Source of the DNA: Alteromonas sp. MMG017
GTDB lineage: Bacteria; Pseudomonadota; Gammaproteobacteria; Enterobacterales; Alteromonadaceae
Reading direction: 5' to 3'
Assembly (NCBI RefSeq): GCF_018100795.1
Contig: NZ_JAGJDY010000005.1
Location: 124,001-188,000 of the forward strand
Length of the DNA: 64,000 nucleotides
The position numbers and the translations under genes are program-made. A model generated the notes under the pieces. That model saw only the letters and a list, made by a program, of their open reading frames with translations. It did not search any database and was not told where the DNA came from. Within the stretch, counting starts at the first letter, position 1. The number at the start of each line of letters is the position of its first letter. Shown piece after piece: positions 53,547 to 63,115 of the stretch.

Positions 53547-54656
53547 TTATCGGCCAGTGATGCGGCGTATTAATTCTCGCAACCTAGAGCCTGAACTTAA
53601 CTGCCGAAAGAGAAAGGCTCTTATAGTTCTTGATAATAGCGTTATTAAAATGAATCGACGTGATTTGACCGGAGTAGTTATTATCTGAGCAATATTATCT
53701 TCGTATGCCTTAACTACATTGCTTAAGTGGTATCGTTTATCACATTGAAATTTTAAAGTTTGTCCGTACTTGATAATATCTGTTTTTCCCATCCGCTGCA
53801 TATCTTCTATATTTTTCAGATAAATGCCATCTTTTTGAAGTAATTCGACAGCTGGGTGGTCTTCATTGACAAATTGAGGAACTGCCGAGCTGGCATGAAT
53901 TTGACATTTAGTCGGGGGTTTAGTGAGGTGCCTAAACTCTCTAGTTTTGTAATCGATGCATGATATGCACGAGGCTAGATAGGCATTTTGCTTTTCAACA
54001 GACCACTTTTGAACTACATAACCTTGAATCTCAATATTGCCATCATCACCTACAATGGGGGGGCTTAATCCTAGTCTGTCTAATTGCAGAGTAATACTGT
54101 TCAGGTCTTTGGTAATATTTTGTGTGTCAGAAAGTAAAACGATAGTGTCAGGATGAATTTTCTGGTCTATTAGGAATCTGATAGTCTGGGGGACATACTC
54201 AGATACGCCTAGCCATAGTCTAAAGTCTTGAACTGTACTATTGCGCTCAATATCAAATTTTTGATAATGATCAATAGCATACTTTGGAACCGAAACAGGT
54301 AAATAAGTATTAATATTGCTATTGTGAATAAAAATGGCGTCTAACAGTGTGAGGACTGTCTTATCAGACCATATTTGAAAAGTTGAGTAATAATAATCGA
54401 TTGGGACGAATATTAGTTTAGTTGTTTTGAGTCTTCTGAAAGTTGAATTCTTAGGCAAAAATTTTGAAAATATAGCAATATGGCAACTTTCGTCAATATC
54501 CTCTTCGTTCTCAAAATATGAGATGCTGTAATCAGTTTTTTTTTGTAAACAGTCGAACACATCTGTTAAAACCCAATCAAAGCTTGGGGCATTTGTTTTT
54601 GGTCCAATGGTGATTTTGTAACTCACTCTACTCTTCCTTAACTTGAACAATGACAT
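53547..54656 (-). CDS. Unrecognised protein, possible glycosyltransferase-like
   Basis: The 369-residue product from ATG 54656 has no signal and no strong membrane segment. Features: PSFDWVLTDVFDCLQKKTDYSI, a DIDESCHIAIFSKFLP element and YLASCISCIDYKTREFRHLTKPPTKC with several Cys, plus a basic Arg-rich C-terminus (about 345-369). The pattern of a Rossmann-like N-half and a C-half with HASSAVPQFVNEDHPAVELLQ suggests a GT-B fold, but this is uncertain. It is co-directional with the beta-helix gene, 41 bases before it. Confidence 0.55.
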   Translation of the reverse strand: MSLFKLRKSRVSYKITIGPKTNAPSFDWVLTDVFDCLQKKTDYSISYFENEEDIDESCHIAIFSKFLPKNSTFRRLKTTKLIFVPIDYYYSTFQIWSDKTVLTLLDAIFIHNSNINTYLPVSVPKYAIDHYQKFDIERNSTVQDFRLWLGVSEYVPQTIRFLIDQKIHPDTIVLLSDTQNITKDLNSITLQLDRLGLSPPIVGDDGNIEIQGYVVQKWSVEKQNAYLASCISCIDYKTREFRHLTKPPTKCQIHASSAVPQFVNEDHPAVELLQKDGIYLKNIEDMQRMGKTDIIKYGQTLKFQCDKRYHLSNVVKAYEDNIAQIITTPVKSRRFILITLLSRTIRAFLFRQLSSGSRLRELIRRITGR

Positions 54657-54884
54657 GTTACCAATAAGTGCGTATCTCAAGAAGACAATGATTGGCAGAT
54701 ATGAACCAAAGAATAATTACAGTTTACACTAGAAGTTGCTTTCTAAAACACAAATTATGGATGATAGAGTTTCGACTAGTTATAGAGTCGCCATGAAATT
54801 ACATGATACAATATTATTACTTAAGTTTTTATTCGCTCAATTTTTTTATTTCCAATAATAAAAATATCACATTAAGAGAAGCCC

Positions 54885-55877
54885 ATGAAAGTTGGTGTAT
54901 TTCGTCCTGAAAATCTTCCAGAAAGCTTTGATGTTTGTATTGATAATATTGTAAAACACGCCAGCACTTTAGATGTAGAGTTTATACAAACTACAGATGT
55001 TTCAATATTGGCATCTGTTGATTTGATTTGGGATCCAAGGGCCGGTGGCGGTCACGCTCCCAGCGATATTCTTTGTAATTTAAGAAAACCTTTGGTGGTT
55101 ACTCTGCATGGAATTGGTCCTATGATGTTTCCAGAACACTATTCCGTAGGTCTCCGTCACAGGCTTAAGGTACTTAAAGACAATAAAAACAAGAAGCTGG
55201 CCTGGAAAGGTGCGGAAGGAAAATTCAGTCATATTGTCACAGTTTCAGAATTCTCTAAGCGTGTAATAAATCAGTATCTCAACATAGACAACGATAAAAT
55301 CTCTGTTATCTACAACGGTGTAGACACAAGTGTGTTCAATCATTCGATTACCATTGATAAACCAAATCCTTATTTTCTCCATGTTTCAAATGATGAATCT
55401 AGAAAGAATGTTGATAGAATAATAAAAGCCTACTCAAAAATAAAAAATGAAAAAAAGTGGCCTTTAATTTTAAAGCTATCCAGCAAAAGAACTACTGATG
55501 TTGATAAGGTGGAAATAATAAATGAGCGATTAGACGAAAGCGAATTGTCTAATTTGTATAAGGGAGCTGGGGTATTTTTGTTTCCTTCTATCTATGAAGG
55601 GTTTGGTATTCCAATTATCGAAGCAATGGCTTCATATTGTCCGGTTATCACTTCTGCTGGAACTGCATGTGAAGAGGTTGCTGAAGGCCACGGAATACTT
55701 GTAGATCCGAACAGTGTCAACTCTTTAAAACAAGCAATGATAAATATAATGGAAACTGCTCCAAAGGCAGAAAGTTTGGTTTTAGCTGAACGACACGCCA
55801 AATCTTATAAATGGGAAAAGGCGTCAAGGTCTTATTATAGAATTTTTAAAGAAGTGCTCGATAAACATCAAGGTTAG
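54885..55877 (+). CDS. GT4-family glycosyltransferase
   Basis: The protein has 330 residues. GT-B signatures are VIYNGVDTSVFN (linker region), PYFLHVSNDESRKNVDRIIKAY, and the donor-binding FLFPSIYEGFGIPIIEAMA, containing the E-x7-E retaining-enzyme motif. No membrane segments. AAGAGA precedes the ATG. It is preceded by about 200 AT-rich bases that probably include its promoter. Confidence 0.9.
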   Translation: MKVGVFRPENLPESFDVCIDNIVKHASTLDVEFIQTTDVSILASVDLIWDPRAGGGHAPSDILCNLRKPLVVTLHGIGPMMFPEHYSVGLRHRLKVLKDNKNKKLAWKGAEGKFSHIVTVSEFSKRVINQYLNIDNDKISVIYNGVDTSVFNHSITIDKPNPYFLHVSNDESRKNVDRIIKAYSKIKNEKKWPLILKLSSKRTTDVDKVEIINERLDESELSNLYKGAGVFLFPSIYEGFGIPIIEAMASYCPVITSAGTACEEVAEGHGILVDPNSVNSLKQAMINIMETAPKAESLVLAERHAKSYKWEKASRSYYRIFKEVLDKHQG

Positions 55878-56072
55878 GTATTTGAGGGGGCGTGGGCTTA
55901 GCTGAGTTATCAATAGTTATTGTGGTTGGTTGTAACAAGCAAGATTTTATCTTTTACTCGACATCTTCTATTTAGAATTTTCTATATTAATTATACTGTT
56001 TTAAGAGGTATATTATTTTGTTAGGCAGCTTTGCTTACAAGGCAAGTTTTAGTACTACAGGTTCATATATTT

Positions 56073-57027
56073 ATGAGAAATGTTTCACTAGATTTACTAA
56101 AGCTTTTTAATGGCTTTCATGGTTGTTGCGTTGCATGCGAATTTTTTACTCGAATACTCTTCGCTAGGCTCATACCTTTTTGTAAACGGTCTTTTTAGAG
56201 TAGCTGTGCCCATATTCTTAATAATTAACGGTTTCTACTTTTTTAACATCTTAACACAGGGTGCACAGTCAACTTGGTTTAAAAAAGTTTTTATCTTATA
56301 TGCTATATGGATGATGTTGTACTCGTATTTTTGGTTTTCTATACCAGAATTTTCTTTTTCAGGCATCTTCAAACTAGTTAGAGATATAGTAATAGGGTAC
56401 TGGCACTTATGGTATATATCAGGGATGTTAGTGGCCGCTATTATAGTTATGCTTTTTAACAACAAATCTACCAGCTTTCTAACTGTCGCAATTTTATTGA
56501 CTTTTACTTTGGGGGTAGCGATCCAATACTTGGGAAACTATCAGAATTTCGAAGGCAGTCTATTTAATGTGTTATTTAATCGAAACTGGTTTCACCGAAA
56601 TGCGATTCTATTTTCATTTCCATTCTTTTGTATAGGCTTTTTGATCAATAAGCATAAAATGCATAGAAAGATTAAAATACAGACTGCGTGGTGGTTAGCT
56701 ATTTGGGGATTGTTTTTGCTATTTTTGGAGTCGTATTTTAACTTTAACCAAGATAGTAATGAAGGTGGCTTCGATAACTATTTTTCTCTAATTATAGTAT
56801 CACCTTTTATGTTTATTTTTTTCTCGAAAATAAGTATACACGGTAGTAGCAAAAGTATAGCGCTATACTCATCTTCAATTTATTTTGTTCACGCATTTTT
56901 CTTACTTTTATTGATAAAGTACACGGCATTTCAACCCACCGCTTTAACTTTCGCATCAATTTTGCTTTCTACAGTAGCATCGTATTTCATAATAAAAATT
57001 AATAAAAAGGTAAATTACTTGTTGTAA
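56073..57027 (+). pseudogene. Acyltransferase 3-family gene with a +1 frameshift near the start
   Basis: The family start MRNVSLDLLKLF is read from ATG 56073 to about 56108. The continuation MAFMVVALHANFLLEYSS is in the next frame from ATG 56110, with one extra base at the TTTTTAA tract (56104-56110). Joined, they give the normal acyltransferase_3 start, including the essential His (VALHANF). The rest (305 residues) has about nine helices and the usual SSIYFVHAF segment near the C-terminus. This enzyme would acetylate or otherwise acylate the polysaccharide. The break may be a sequencing error, a real inactivation or a phase-variable tract. Translation could also start at ATG 56110, losing 12 residues. 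Confidence 0.75.
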
Positions 57028-57099
57028 ATAATCAGATATACAGAGCGAAATAAGTTCAGATTATTGTACGAAGTTAATGCTAAACAGCCGTATAAGCAC

Positions 57100-58215
57100 T
57101 TAAATAAAGAGTTCACTAATTTTTTTTGCTGTGTTGACCCAAGTATAGTCTTTTATAGAGCTTCGAATGATGTCAGGCTTCCATTTTGTTTGCATTGTAC
57201 TTTTAATTCCAGCCACAATTGATGCTGCCGATAAAGGTTCAATCAACGTGCCATTAACCCCAACCATCAGTACTTCTGGAATACCTCCTACAGTGGTTGC
57301 TATAACGGGCGTTCCTGTGGCTAGAGACTCCATAACAACATTAGGAACACCTTCCCTGTAGCTTGGTAGAATGAGAGCGTCTGCGTCTTGTATGTGCTTA
57401 CACAATTGACTATGGGGTATAGGCCCTAATATGCTTATAGTTTGTTGTAAGCCAAACGACTCTACTTTCTCTTTCAGCTGTGCCTGACTACTTCCACTAC
57501 CAATAATAGAGAGTGTAATTGAAAGTTCATCTTTTAAGGCTGCTATTCCTTCAACGAGTTCAAATATACCTTTTGTAGGAATAATAGAACCAATAAATAC
57601 GAAATGAGAATTGGGTTGCTGGAATACTGATGTTTCTCTTAAGAAAAACGTGTCGAAATCGACTCCATTGTACACAACCTCAGCAGTTATTGAGGGCGCA
57701 TGTTGTTTAATGACCTTGGCTAAAGCGTAACTTTTTGTCGTAACAGATGTAGCCGTCTTAAACGCCCATTTCATCTGTATTCTGTGCAAAGGCTTTTTCA
57801 TGAGAGCATTCACATCGCTGCCTAAACATTCAATAATTAGTTTAAATTTGAACAGCTTCTTCAAAACAGCTGAACATACTCCTTCAGAGTAGGCCCAACT
57901 AGCTATAACGTTATCGGCCTTGGCAAATAATAGGAGGGGCTTTATACAAACTATTATAGATAACAACATAAAAATTGGATGCAAAAAACTTAAAACTTTG
58001 GGGATGTAAAAAAAGGGGAATAGGCAAGAGTTACCTTCTGCCCGGTGCCCGTTAACTAGCACTTCTTTTATCCATACAAACCAAGGGACGGGAACCAGCA
58101 ACGTTATATTTGCATGACTACGTAAATGCCGTATTTCCTCTTGATTATACGTCGCTCTAGTTGGTTGCCAAGGCAATGGGTGTAGATTTGTAAAAAACAG
58201 GATATCTGATTTCAT
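57100..58215 (-). CDS. GT4-family glycosyltransferase
   Basis: The protein has 371 residues. GT-B elements include IIECLGSDVNALMKK, EVVYNGVDFDTFF, SHFVFIGSIIPTKGIFELVEG and the donor-binding ALILPSYREGVPNVVMESLA with E-x7-E. A hydrophobic region near residues 78-98 may associate with the membrane. Its start overlaps the stop of the upstream GT4 gene by one base, at the end of the long minus-strand operon. Confidence 0.9.
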   Translation of the reverse strand: MKSDILFFTNLHPLPWQPTRATYNQEEIRHLRSHANITLLVPVPWFVWIKEVLVNGHRAEGNSCLFPFFYIPKVLSFLHPIFMLLSIIVCIKPLLLFAKADNVIASWAYSEGVCSAVLKKLFKFKLIIECLGSDVNALMKKPLHRIQMKWAFKTATSVTTKSYALAKVIKQHAPSITAEVVYNGVDFDTFFLRETSVFQQPNSHFVFIGSIIPTKGIFELVEGIAALKDELSITLSIIGSGSSQAQLKEKVESFGLQQTISILGPIPHSQLCKHIQDADALILPSYREGVPNVVMESLATGTPVIATTVGGIPEVLMVGVNGTLIEPLSAASIVAGIKSTMQTKWKPDIIRSSIKDYTWVNTAKKISELFI

Positions 58216-59258
58216 TATTGGTAACTTTTTTGATAAATCATACAGATGTGTTTTATGGCGAACTGGTCGCGAATAAAAGCATAGGCGGCTGCCCCCATTT
58301 CCTGTAGTGACTTTCTATGGGTATTTGCAAAAGTTAATTGTTGCTGCCATTCCTCTAAGTTATTCAGCGAATAGACTATACCATTGCACTGGTTTTCAAT
58401 AACATTAGGTATTTCGCCAACACTTGTTGAAACGGCAGGAATTCCTCGAGCCATTGCTTCAAGCAAAGACATTGGGAGGCCTTCTGTAGTGGAGTTGATA
58501 AGCAGCAGGTCTTTATTCTCATAAATGGCCTGTTCATCCAAAACTGCCCCATAGAAAGTGATGGATTGGTTTAGATTCAATTGTGTTGTTAACATCTCTA
58601 AATTAGATTTTTCAGGCCCGTCACCATATATATGAAGTTCAGCATAGTCGGAACAGCCATATTGTTTGAATGCTTCTATTAGCTGTGCAATATTTTTAAG
58701 TGGTACTAATCGACACACAACGCATAGTTGTAATTTGGATTGCTTAGAAATTTCCTGTGGTTTTAAAGGAATTACAACACCATTTTTTATCACTGTAACT
58801 GATGAAGTAGGCCATCCATAGCGATTTTTTATGCCTGCTTTAATATTTTCTGAAACGCCATATGAGCGATTTATATAAAGCCTTGCTAACTGGTGAGATT
58901 CTTTTACGAAACTTATAGGCGGCTCTACTTCACCATGTATGGTATACACCACCTGCTTGATTAATAACACAGGGAAAATTAACGTGAATGCACGAACAAC
59001 AGCTGGTGAATGTATATGGACCGTAGAAAACGTTGAGACTGCTCTAATTGAAGACCATGCGCGAGATATTAAATTACCTGTTATGTTTATTACCTTGACG
59101 CCCGAAGTTTCCATTTCTTTTTGAAAGGCATCGGAGGGGGCACCAAACGATAGTACGGCAACCGTTAAACCTTGTAGCTTCTGCTCTAACACTAGGTTTC
59201 TAACGCACTTCTCTGCGCCTCCTACTTTTAGACTGCTCACACAATGCAATATCCGCAT
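58215..59258 (-). CDS. GT4-family glycosyltransferase
   Basis: The protein has 347 residues and starts MRILHCVSSLKVGGAEKCVR, the typical GT4 opening. Donor-site motifs are QLCVVCRLVPLKNIAQLIEAF and DLLLINSTTEGLPMSLLEAMA with E-x7-E. It sits between the polysaccharide deacetylase and the last GT4 gene, four bases and one overlapped base away, so the operon is tight. Confidence 0.9.
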   Translation of the reverse strand: MRILHCVSSLKVGGAEKCVRNLVLEQKLQGLTVAVLSFGAPSDAFQKEMETSGVKVINITGNLISRAWSSIRAVSTFSTVHIHSPAVVRAFTLIFPVLLIKQVVYTIHGEVEPPISFVKESHQLARLYINRSYGVSENIKAGIKNRYGWPTSSVTVIKNGVVIPLKPQEISKQSKLQLCVVCRLVPLKNIAQLIEAFKQYGCSDYAELHIYGDGPEKSNLEMLTTQLNLNQSITFYGAVLDEQAIYENKDLLLINSTTEGLPMSLLEAMARGIPAVSTSVGEIPNVIENQCNGIVYSLNNLEEWQQQLTFANTHRKSLQEMGAAAYAFIRDQFAIKHICMIYQKSYQ

Positions 59259-59261
59259 TTT

Positions 59262-60245
59262 CTAAAATTTCCCAGTGTAACTGAACATGTTTTTTAGCGC
59301 GGCTTCATCAGCTTCAGGAGCAATAGGGAAACGATGTAGATCATAAGGCGAATTCGAGGGAGATATATTCACACCCGGTAAAAAGTTAAATGCTATTTGA
59401 TATCCAGTATTTCTAAGCCCATCGATGACTTTTTGGTTATAAGTCGATTTATTTCCGACTGGATATGAAAATGCGGTAACTTGGCAGGGTAGATATTGCT
59501 CCAATAAAGCTTTTGAATGACTGAGTTCATAAAATAACTCATCATCTGTTAGCTTTGTAAGAATGTCGTGATTATGTGAATGTGCGCCTATTTCCATTCC
59601 TTCAGCAAGCAGTGTGTTGAGTTGCTCCCAACTCATAAATTCTGCATCAGGATAACCTGTAGAATGGGAAAGCTCTCGCTCAATCTCCAAAATTTGTTCG
59701 TTCGCTGAATACTTACACAGTTTTACAGCACTTAAAATATCCCTGATGTAAGATTCTTGGTTGCCTGAATAAATAATCTTTTGATTCCACCCAGATAATA
59801 TAACTTCACTAGGCTTGTAACGTTTTATTAAATAAGCAATTTTGTCCCACCACGGAACAGTATTGTTACCCACAAGTCCCGTTGCAATAAAGAAGCTAGC
59901 CGTGACATTGTGTTTTTTTAGAACCGGCAATGCGTTAGTGAAATTGTCTACATAACCATCATCAAAAGTTAAACACATATATCGCTTAGTTGGTGGGCTT
60001 TTACTTTTTATTAACTGCTCTAGCTCAGTTAGGCTAATTACCGCAAAATGTTGTTTTATAAATCCAATGTGATTATCTAATTCATTAGTACTACAAGAAA
60101 ATACACAAGGGTCAAAAGGCGTGTCTTCTCCTGACCCGATACGGTGGAAATTAAGACAATAAAGACCATTAGGCCGATTTTCCCAGTAGTAGCTATCAAG
60201 TCCAAGTAAGCCACCTAACTTCCTTTTTAAACGGGAAAACTTCAA
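59262..60245 (-). CDS. NodB-type polysaccharide deacetylase
   Basis: The protein has 327 residues without signal peptide. The NodB-homology motifs are LTFDDGYVDN (Asp95 base, Asp96 metal) and GAHSHNHD (His222 and His226 metal ligands), with the later YPVGN segment. It removes acetyl groups from N-acetylated sugars. The TTG start has AGAGG eight bases before, and it lies one base after the previous gene. A second deacetylase-fold gene directly upstream suggests the substrate needs two steps, or one catalytic and one accessory protein. Confidence 0.9.
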   Translation of the reverse strand: MKFSRLKRKLGGLLGLDSYYWENRPNGLYCLNFHRIGSGEDTPFDPCVFSCSTNELDNHIGFIKQHFAVISLTELEQLIKSKSPPTKRYMCLTFDDGYVDNFTNALPVLKKHNVTASFFIATGLVGNNTVPWWDKIAYLIKRYKPSEVILSGWNQKIIYSGNQESYIRDILSAVKLCKYSANEQILEIERELSHSTGYPDAEFMSWEQLNTLLAEGMEIGAHSHNHDILTKLTDDELFYELSHSKALLEQYLPCQVTAFSYPVGNKSTYNQKVIDGLRNTGYQIAFNFLPGVNISPSNSPYDLHRFPIAPEADEAALKNMFSYTGKF

Positions 60246-60246
60246 G

Positions 60247-61410
60247 TTACAACCTCTTAAACGTTGGCGCTGGCAAAACGAAATTTCTAAATTCGTTGGG
60301 GTTACCTTCTGCGCCAGCTTCTGCAGCTTTGATTATATTGTACATTTCTCGAGCGGAAACATAGTGAAGTAAGTAGTTTTCGCCATCGTTGTACTTGTCA
60401 TTAAGGTGGCGATGCATTGCTTCTACAGGTTTCCCTAAAAGCGTATCCATATCCCCATCCTGCGCACCATGAGTGTGAATTTTGATAAATACCCACTCAG
60501 GCTTCCCTTTAACATGAATGCCTTGGTCAACCCACAAATCGACGCGGTTTGGGGTTGGGGGGAAAGTATGTCTGACATCAGAATTTTCAATTTGTGGGAA
60601 AATTCCTTTTTTCTTAACCTTCCAATTCAGCCCTAAAATACCTTGGATAAGAAGTAGGTCGCCCCATGCTCGTCCACCTTTTTCTATTGGCTTGCCAGTT
60701 TCGTAGGATTTTGGTTTTTCAGGATCATCTTTAGCGTAATAAATAGTATTGAGCATGGCAGGCTGAGATGTATCTGGTGATGGGAATGTGAAATCGGCAT
60801 AACAACCCGTTTCGTTTAATACAATTAACTCATCGTTCACACCACACCAATGACCTTCAGGGTGTGAATTATCCAACACCCAGTTTCCATGAATAAAAGC
60901 ATAGGTAGGCTTTCCCGTCTTGGGATCAATGCTCAATGCGTTGTGTTCTTCATGAAGGCATTGCGCAAATCCCGACAGGGTCTTTCTCAAGTTATCACTT
61001 GTATCATTTTCATGGTGTAAGTGAATTTCAATTTCGCCGAACCCCTTGGCACAAAGGTCTGAAATTTTATCGAGATGCTCTTTTCTATATTCTTCTTCTG
61101 GGTAGAAAAAACTATGTTTGGGATGACAGCCATCCGAATCAGTAAACTTCGATGCCATTAATGGGTAATCTGACATCCAACGGTCTACACGTTTTCTTTC
61201 TAATTCAATATTATCTTTGTTAAGCCATTGAGGTTCATAATGGTCCACGAAGCAAAACATGACATGCTTCGTACCAGAATGTTCTGGGGCTGTCGAAAAT
61301 TGGCTCTTGGTATAGTTCCATAGCCAACTTTGCATTTTTTTCTTTCTGACAATGAAAATAAAAGCGGCTATGAAGAGTGTAAGTAAAATTATTGCAACAA
61401 CTGCAATCAT
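60247..61410 (-). CDS. Membrane-anchored protein with deacetylase-like (beta/alpha barrel) features
   Basis: The protein has 387 residues from ATG 61410, with an AAGGA site 7 bases before. The start overlaps the upstream stop (ATGA); a longer TTG start at 61428 is less likely. One N-terminal helix (about 1-20) is followed by a large extracytoplasmic domain. It shows VMFCFVDHYEPQW, with a DHYEP element like the first motif of polysaccharide-deacetylase relatives, then EIEIHLHHENDT and IKIHTHGAQDGD as probable metal-binding His clusters. This is the polysaccharide-deacetylase-like fold, not a canonical NodB domain. Function is inferred. Confidence 0.7.
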   Translation of the reverse strand: MIAVVAIILLTLFIAAFIFIVRKKKMQSWLWNYTKSQFSTAPEHSGTKHVMFCFVDHYEPQWLNKDNIELERKRVDRWMSDYPLMASKFTDSDGCHPKHSFFYPEEEYRKEHLDKISDLCAKGFGEIEIHLHHENDTSDNLRKTLSGFAQCLHEEHNALSIDPKTGKPTYAFIHGNWVLDNSHPEGHWCGVNDELIVLNETGCYADFTFPSPDTSQPAMLNTIYYAKDDPEKPKSYETGKPIEKGGRAWGDLLLIQGILGLNWKVKKKGIFPQIENSDVRHTFPPTPNRVDLWVDQGIHVKGKPEWVFIKIHTHGAQDGDMDTLLGKPVEAMHRHLNDKYNDGENYLLHYVSAREMYNIIKAAEAGAEGNPNEFRNFVLPAPTFKRL

Positions 61411-62594
61411 CGAGATGTCCTTTGCCAAGTAGCAGATAAATTGCTTGTTAAATATCTAATGTAGCCGCGAAAGAGCGATATATTCATGGATACAAAAAAC
61501 GTTATTAATGATACTAAACCACTAACAATAGGTATGTTTTTTAAAAGCTTAAGGCTTCCAAGTAGCCATAGGCAATAGAATGCAACTTGCGCGCTAAAAA
61601 GATAAGTGTAAATCGAATGGCTATGCCAAAGCAAAGCGAAATTTGTAGATAAAGAGAGGATCATGAAGTGTGGTACAAACCAACGAATAACTTTATGACT
61701 TATATAGGAAAACCAGCGCCACTTATATTTAGGGTTGAGTAACCATGTCAGCCTAGCAAAAGCTTGGTAATTGCCTGCGCCAATGCGTACGCGACGATTG
61801 GCTTCTTCTTGCATGCTTGGGGCTATCTCTTCTATTGCTTTTGCTTCTGGCGTGTAAACCACAGATTGATTTTGTCGCGCTACATTCATCACAATACAGA
61901 AGTCATCGATAATCGTGTTGCTTGGCAGAGGTATATAAAATTCAGTTTTAATGGCATATATGCCGCCATTCGCTCCCAATAGAGCATCTAACCTTGATTC
62001 ATGGAATTTCAGTACTTGTTCATACTTCCAATAAAGGTTGTCTTTGTTATCTCCTGAATGTGCATCAATGAGAACTAGCTCACCACACACAGCGCCTACT
62101 CCTTTCTGATTGATAGACATAACAAGTTGGGTAACCGCGTCTTTTTCGAAGGCAGTATTCGCATCCGAAAAGATAGTTATTTCCGAAGTAACACGTTCCA
62201 TCAAATCATTTAATACATTAATTTTGCCTCGATTCTTCTCGAAGCAAAAAGTACTTAGTCGAGGGTCGTCAAAAGATGCCAATATGGAATTAGTGTTGTC
62301 CGTACTTCCGTCAGACGCAACGAAGATACTGAGCTTTTCTGCCGGATAATCTAAAGCGAGTAAATTTTCAATGCGTTCTTTAATACATGATTCTTCGTTG
62401 AATGCAGATATAACGATAGTGACTGAAGAGTCATCAGATGTATCTAAACGCCGTTCTTTTTTAATTAGCGTATAACGGGTATCTCTAACGCATTGAACCA
62501 ACGCGCTGACCAGTATTAATATGAAAGGATAGATAACATAGCTATAGATAATAGCCAAAGAGACAACCCAGAATAAAATTTCAATATACTTCAT
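61407..62594 (-). CDS. Membrane GT2-family glycosyltransferase
   Basis: The protein has 395 residues. An N-terminal helix (about 5-30) is followed by the GT-A domain with VTIVISAFNEESCIKERIEN, VASDGSTDNT and FSDANTAF (metal site), then GANGGIYAIKTE and a RRVRIGAGNYQ acceptor-site segment. Three or four C-terminal helices (about 300-385) follow. This processive-like layout resembles IcaA/BcsA-type enzymes, but the protein is short. It starts seven bases after the acetyltransferase gene. Confidence 0.9.
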   Translation of the reverse strand: MKYIEILFWVVSLAIIYSYVIYPFILILVSALVQCVRDTRYTLIKKERRLDTSDDSSVTIVISAFNEESCIKERIENLLALDYPAEKLSIFVASDGSTDNTNSILASFDDPRLSTFCFEKNRGKINVLNDLMERVTSEITIFSDANTAFEKDAVTQLVMSINQKGVGAVCGELVLIDAHSGDNKDNLYWKYEQVLKFHESRLDALLGANGGIYAIKTEFYIPLPSNTIIDDFCIVMNVARQNQSVVYTPEAKAIEEIAPSMQEEANRRVRIGAGNYQAFARLTWLLNPKYKWRWFSYISHKVIRWFVPHFMILSLSTNFALLWHSHSIYTYLFSAQVAFYCLWLLGSLKLLKNIPIVSGLVSLITFFVSMNISLFRGYIRYLTSNLSATWQRTSR

Positions 62595-62600
62595 TTATGC

Positions 62601-63113
62601 TTACTTTGATTTCGCGGGAATGCCAAGTGCAGTTTTGTTCGACTCTACGTCCTTTACGACTACGGCATTAGCGCCTACTTTTACATTGTCACCCACAGTG
62701 ATAGGGCCAAAAACTTTAGCGCCAGCACCAATAAATATATGGCTTCCAAGAGTGGGAGATTTTCCTTTTTCATCACCCATTACGACACCGCTTTCTACAG
62801 TGATATTGATTCCACCCTTAACTTTGGAATTTATAACCACGCCGATAGGATGCATAATGACGAAACCTTCACCAAATTCTGCACTTACGCCAATTACACA
62901 GCCGTTGTAGACCCTGTTTATGTGTTGAATTATCAGAGCAATAGGCGCCAAAATTTTTGTTTTTGCGCACCTGCCAGCTAAGCGGAAAAGGATATTAGCA
63001 CTAGTTCCGTCAGTAAGGCACGTTCTAAGTAATGATATTTCAGCGCCATCTTGATGAAAAATTTCCTGTTTTCTTTTTAAGTCAGATTTTATGAGTTGCA
63101 ATGTAGATGGCAT
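62601..63113 (-). CDS. Hexapeptide-repeat serine acetyltransferase-like protein
   Basis: The protein has 170 residues. A helical N-terminus of about 70 residues precedes left-handed beta-helix repeats: GVSAEFGEGFVIMHPIGVVI, then GINITVESGVVMGDEKG, SHIFIGAGAKVFGPITVG and VKVGANAVVVKDV. The end GIPAKS matches CysE/NodL-type acetyltransferases. In the cluster it probably acetylates a sugar or precursor rather than serine. It is coded two bases after the ThiF-like gene. Confidence 0.85.
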   Translation of the reverse strand: MPSTLQLIKSDLKRKQEIFHQDGAEISLLRTCLTDGTSANILFRLAGRCAKTKILAPIALIIQHINRVYNGCVIGVSAEFGEGFVIMHPIGVVINSKVKGGINITVESGVVMGDEKGKSPTLGSHIFIGAGAKVFGPITVGDNVKVGANAVVVKDVESNKTALGIPAKSK

Positions 63114-63115
63114 GG

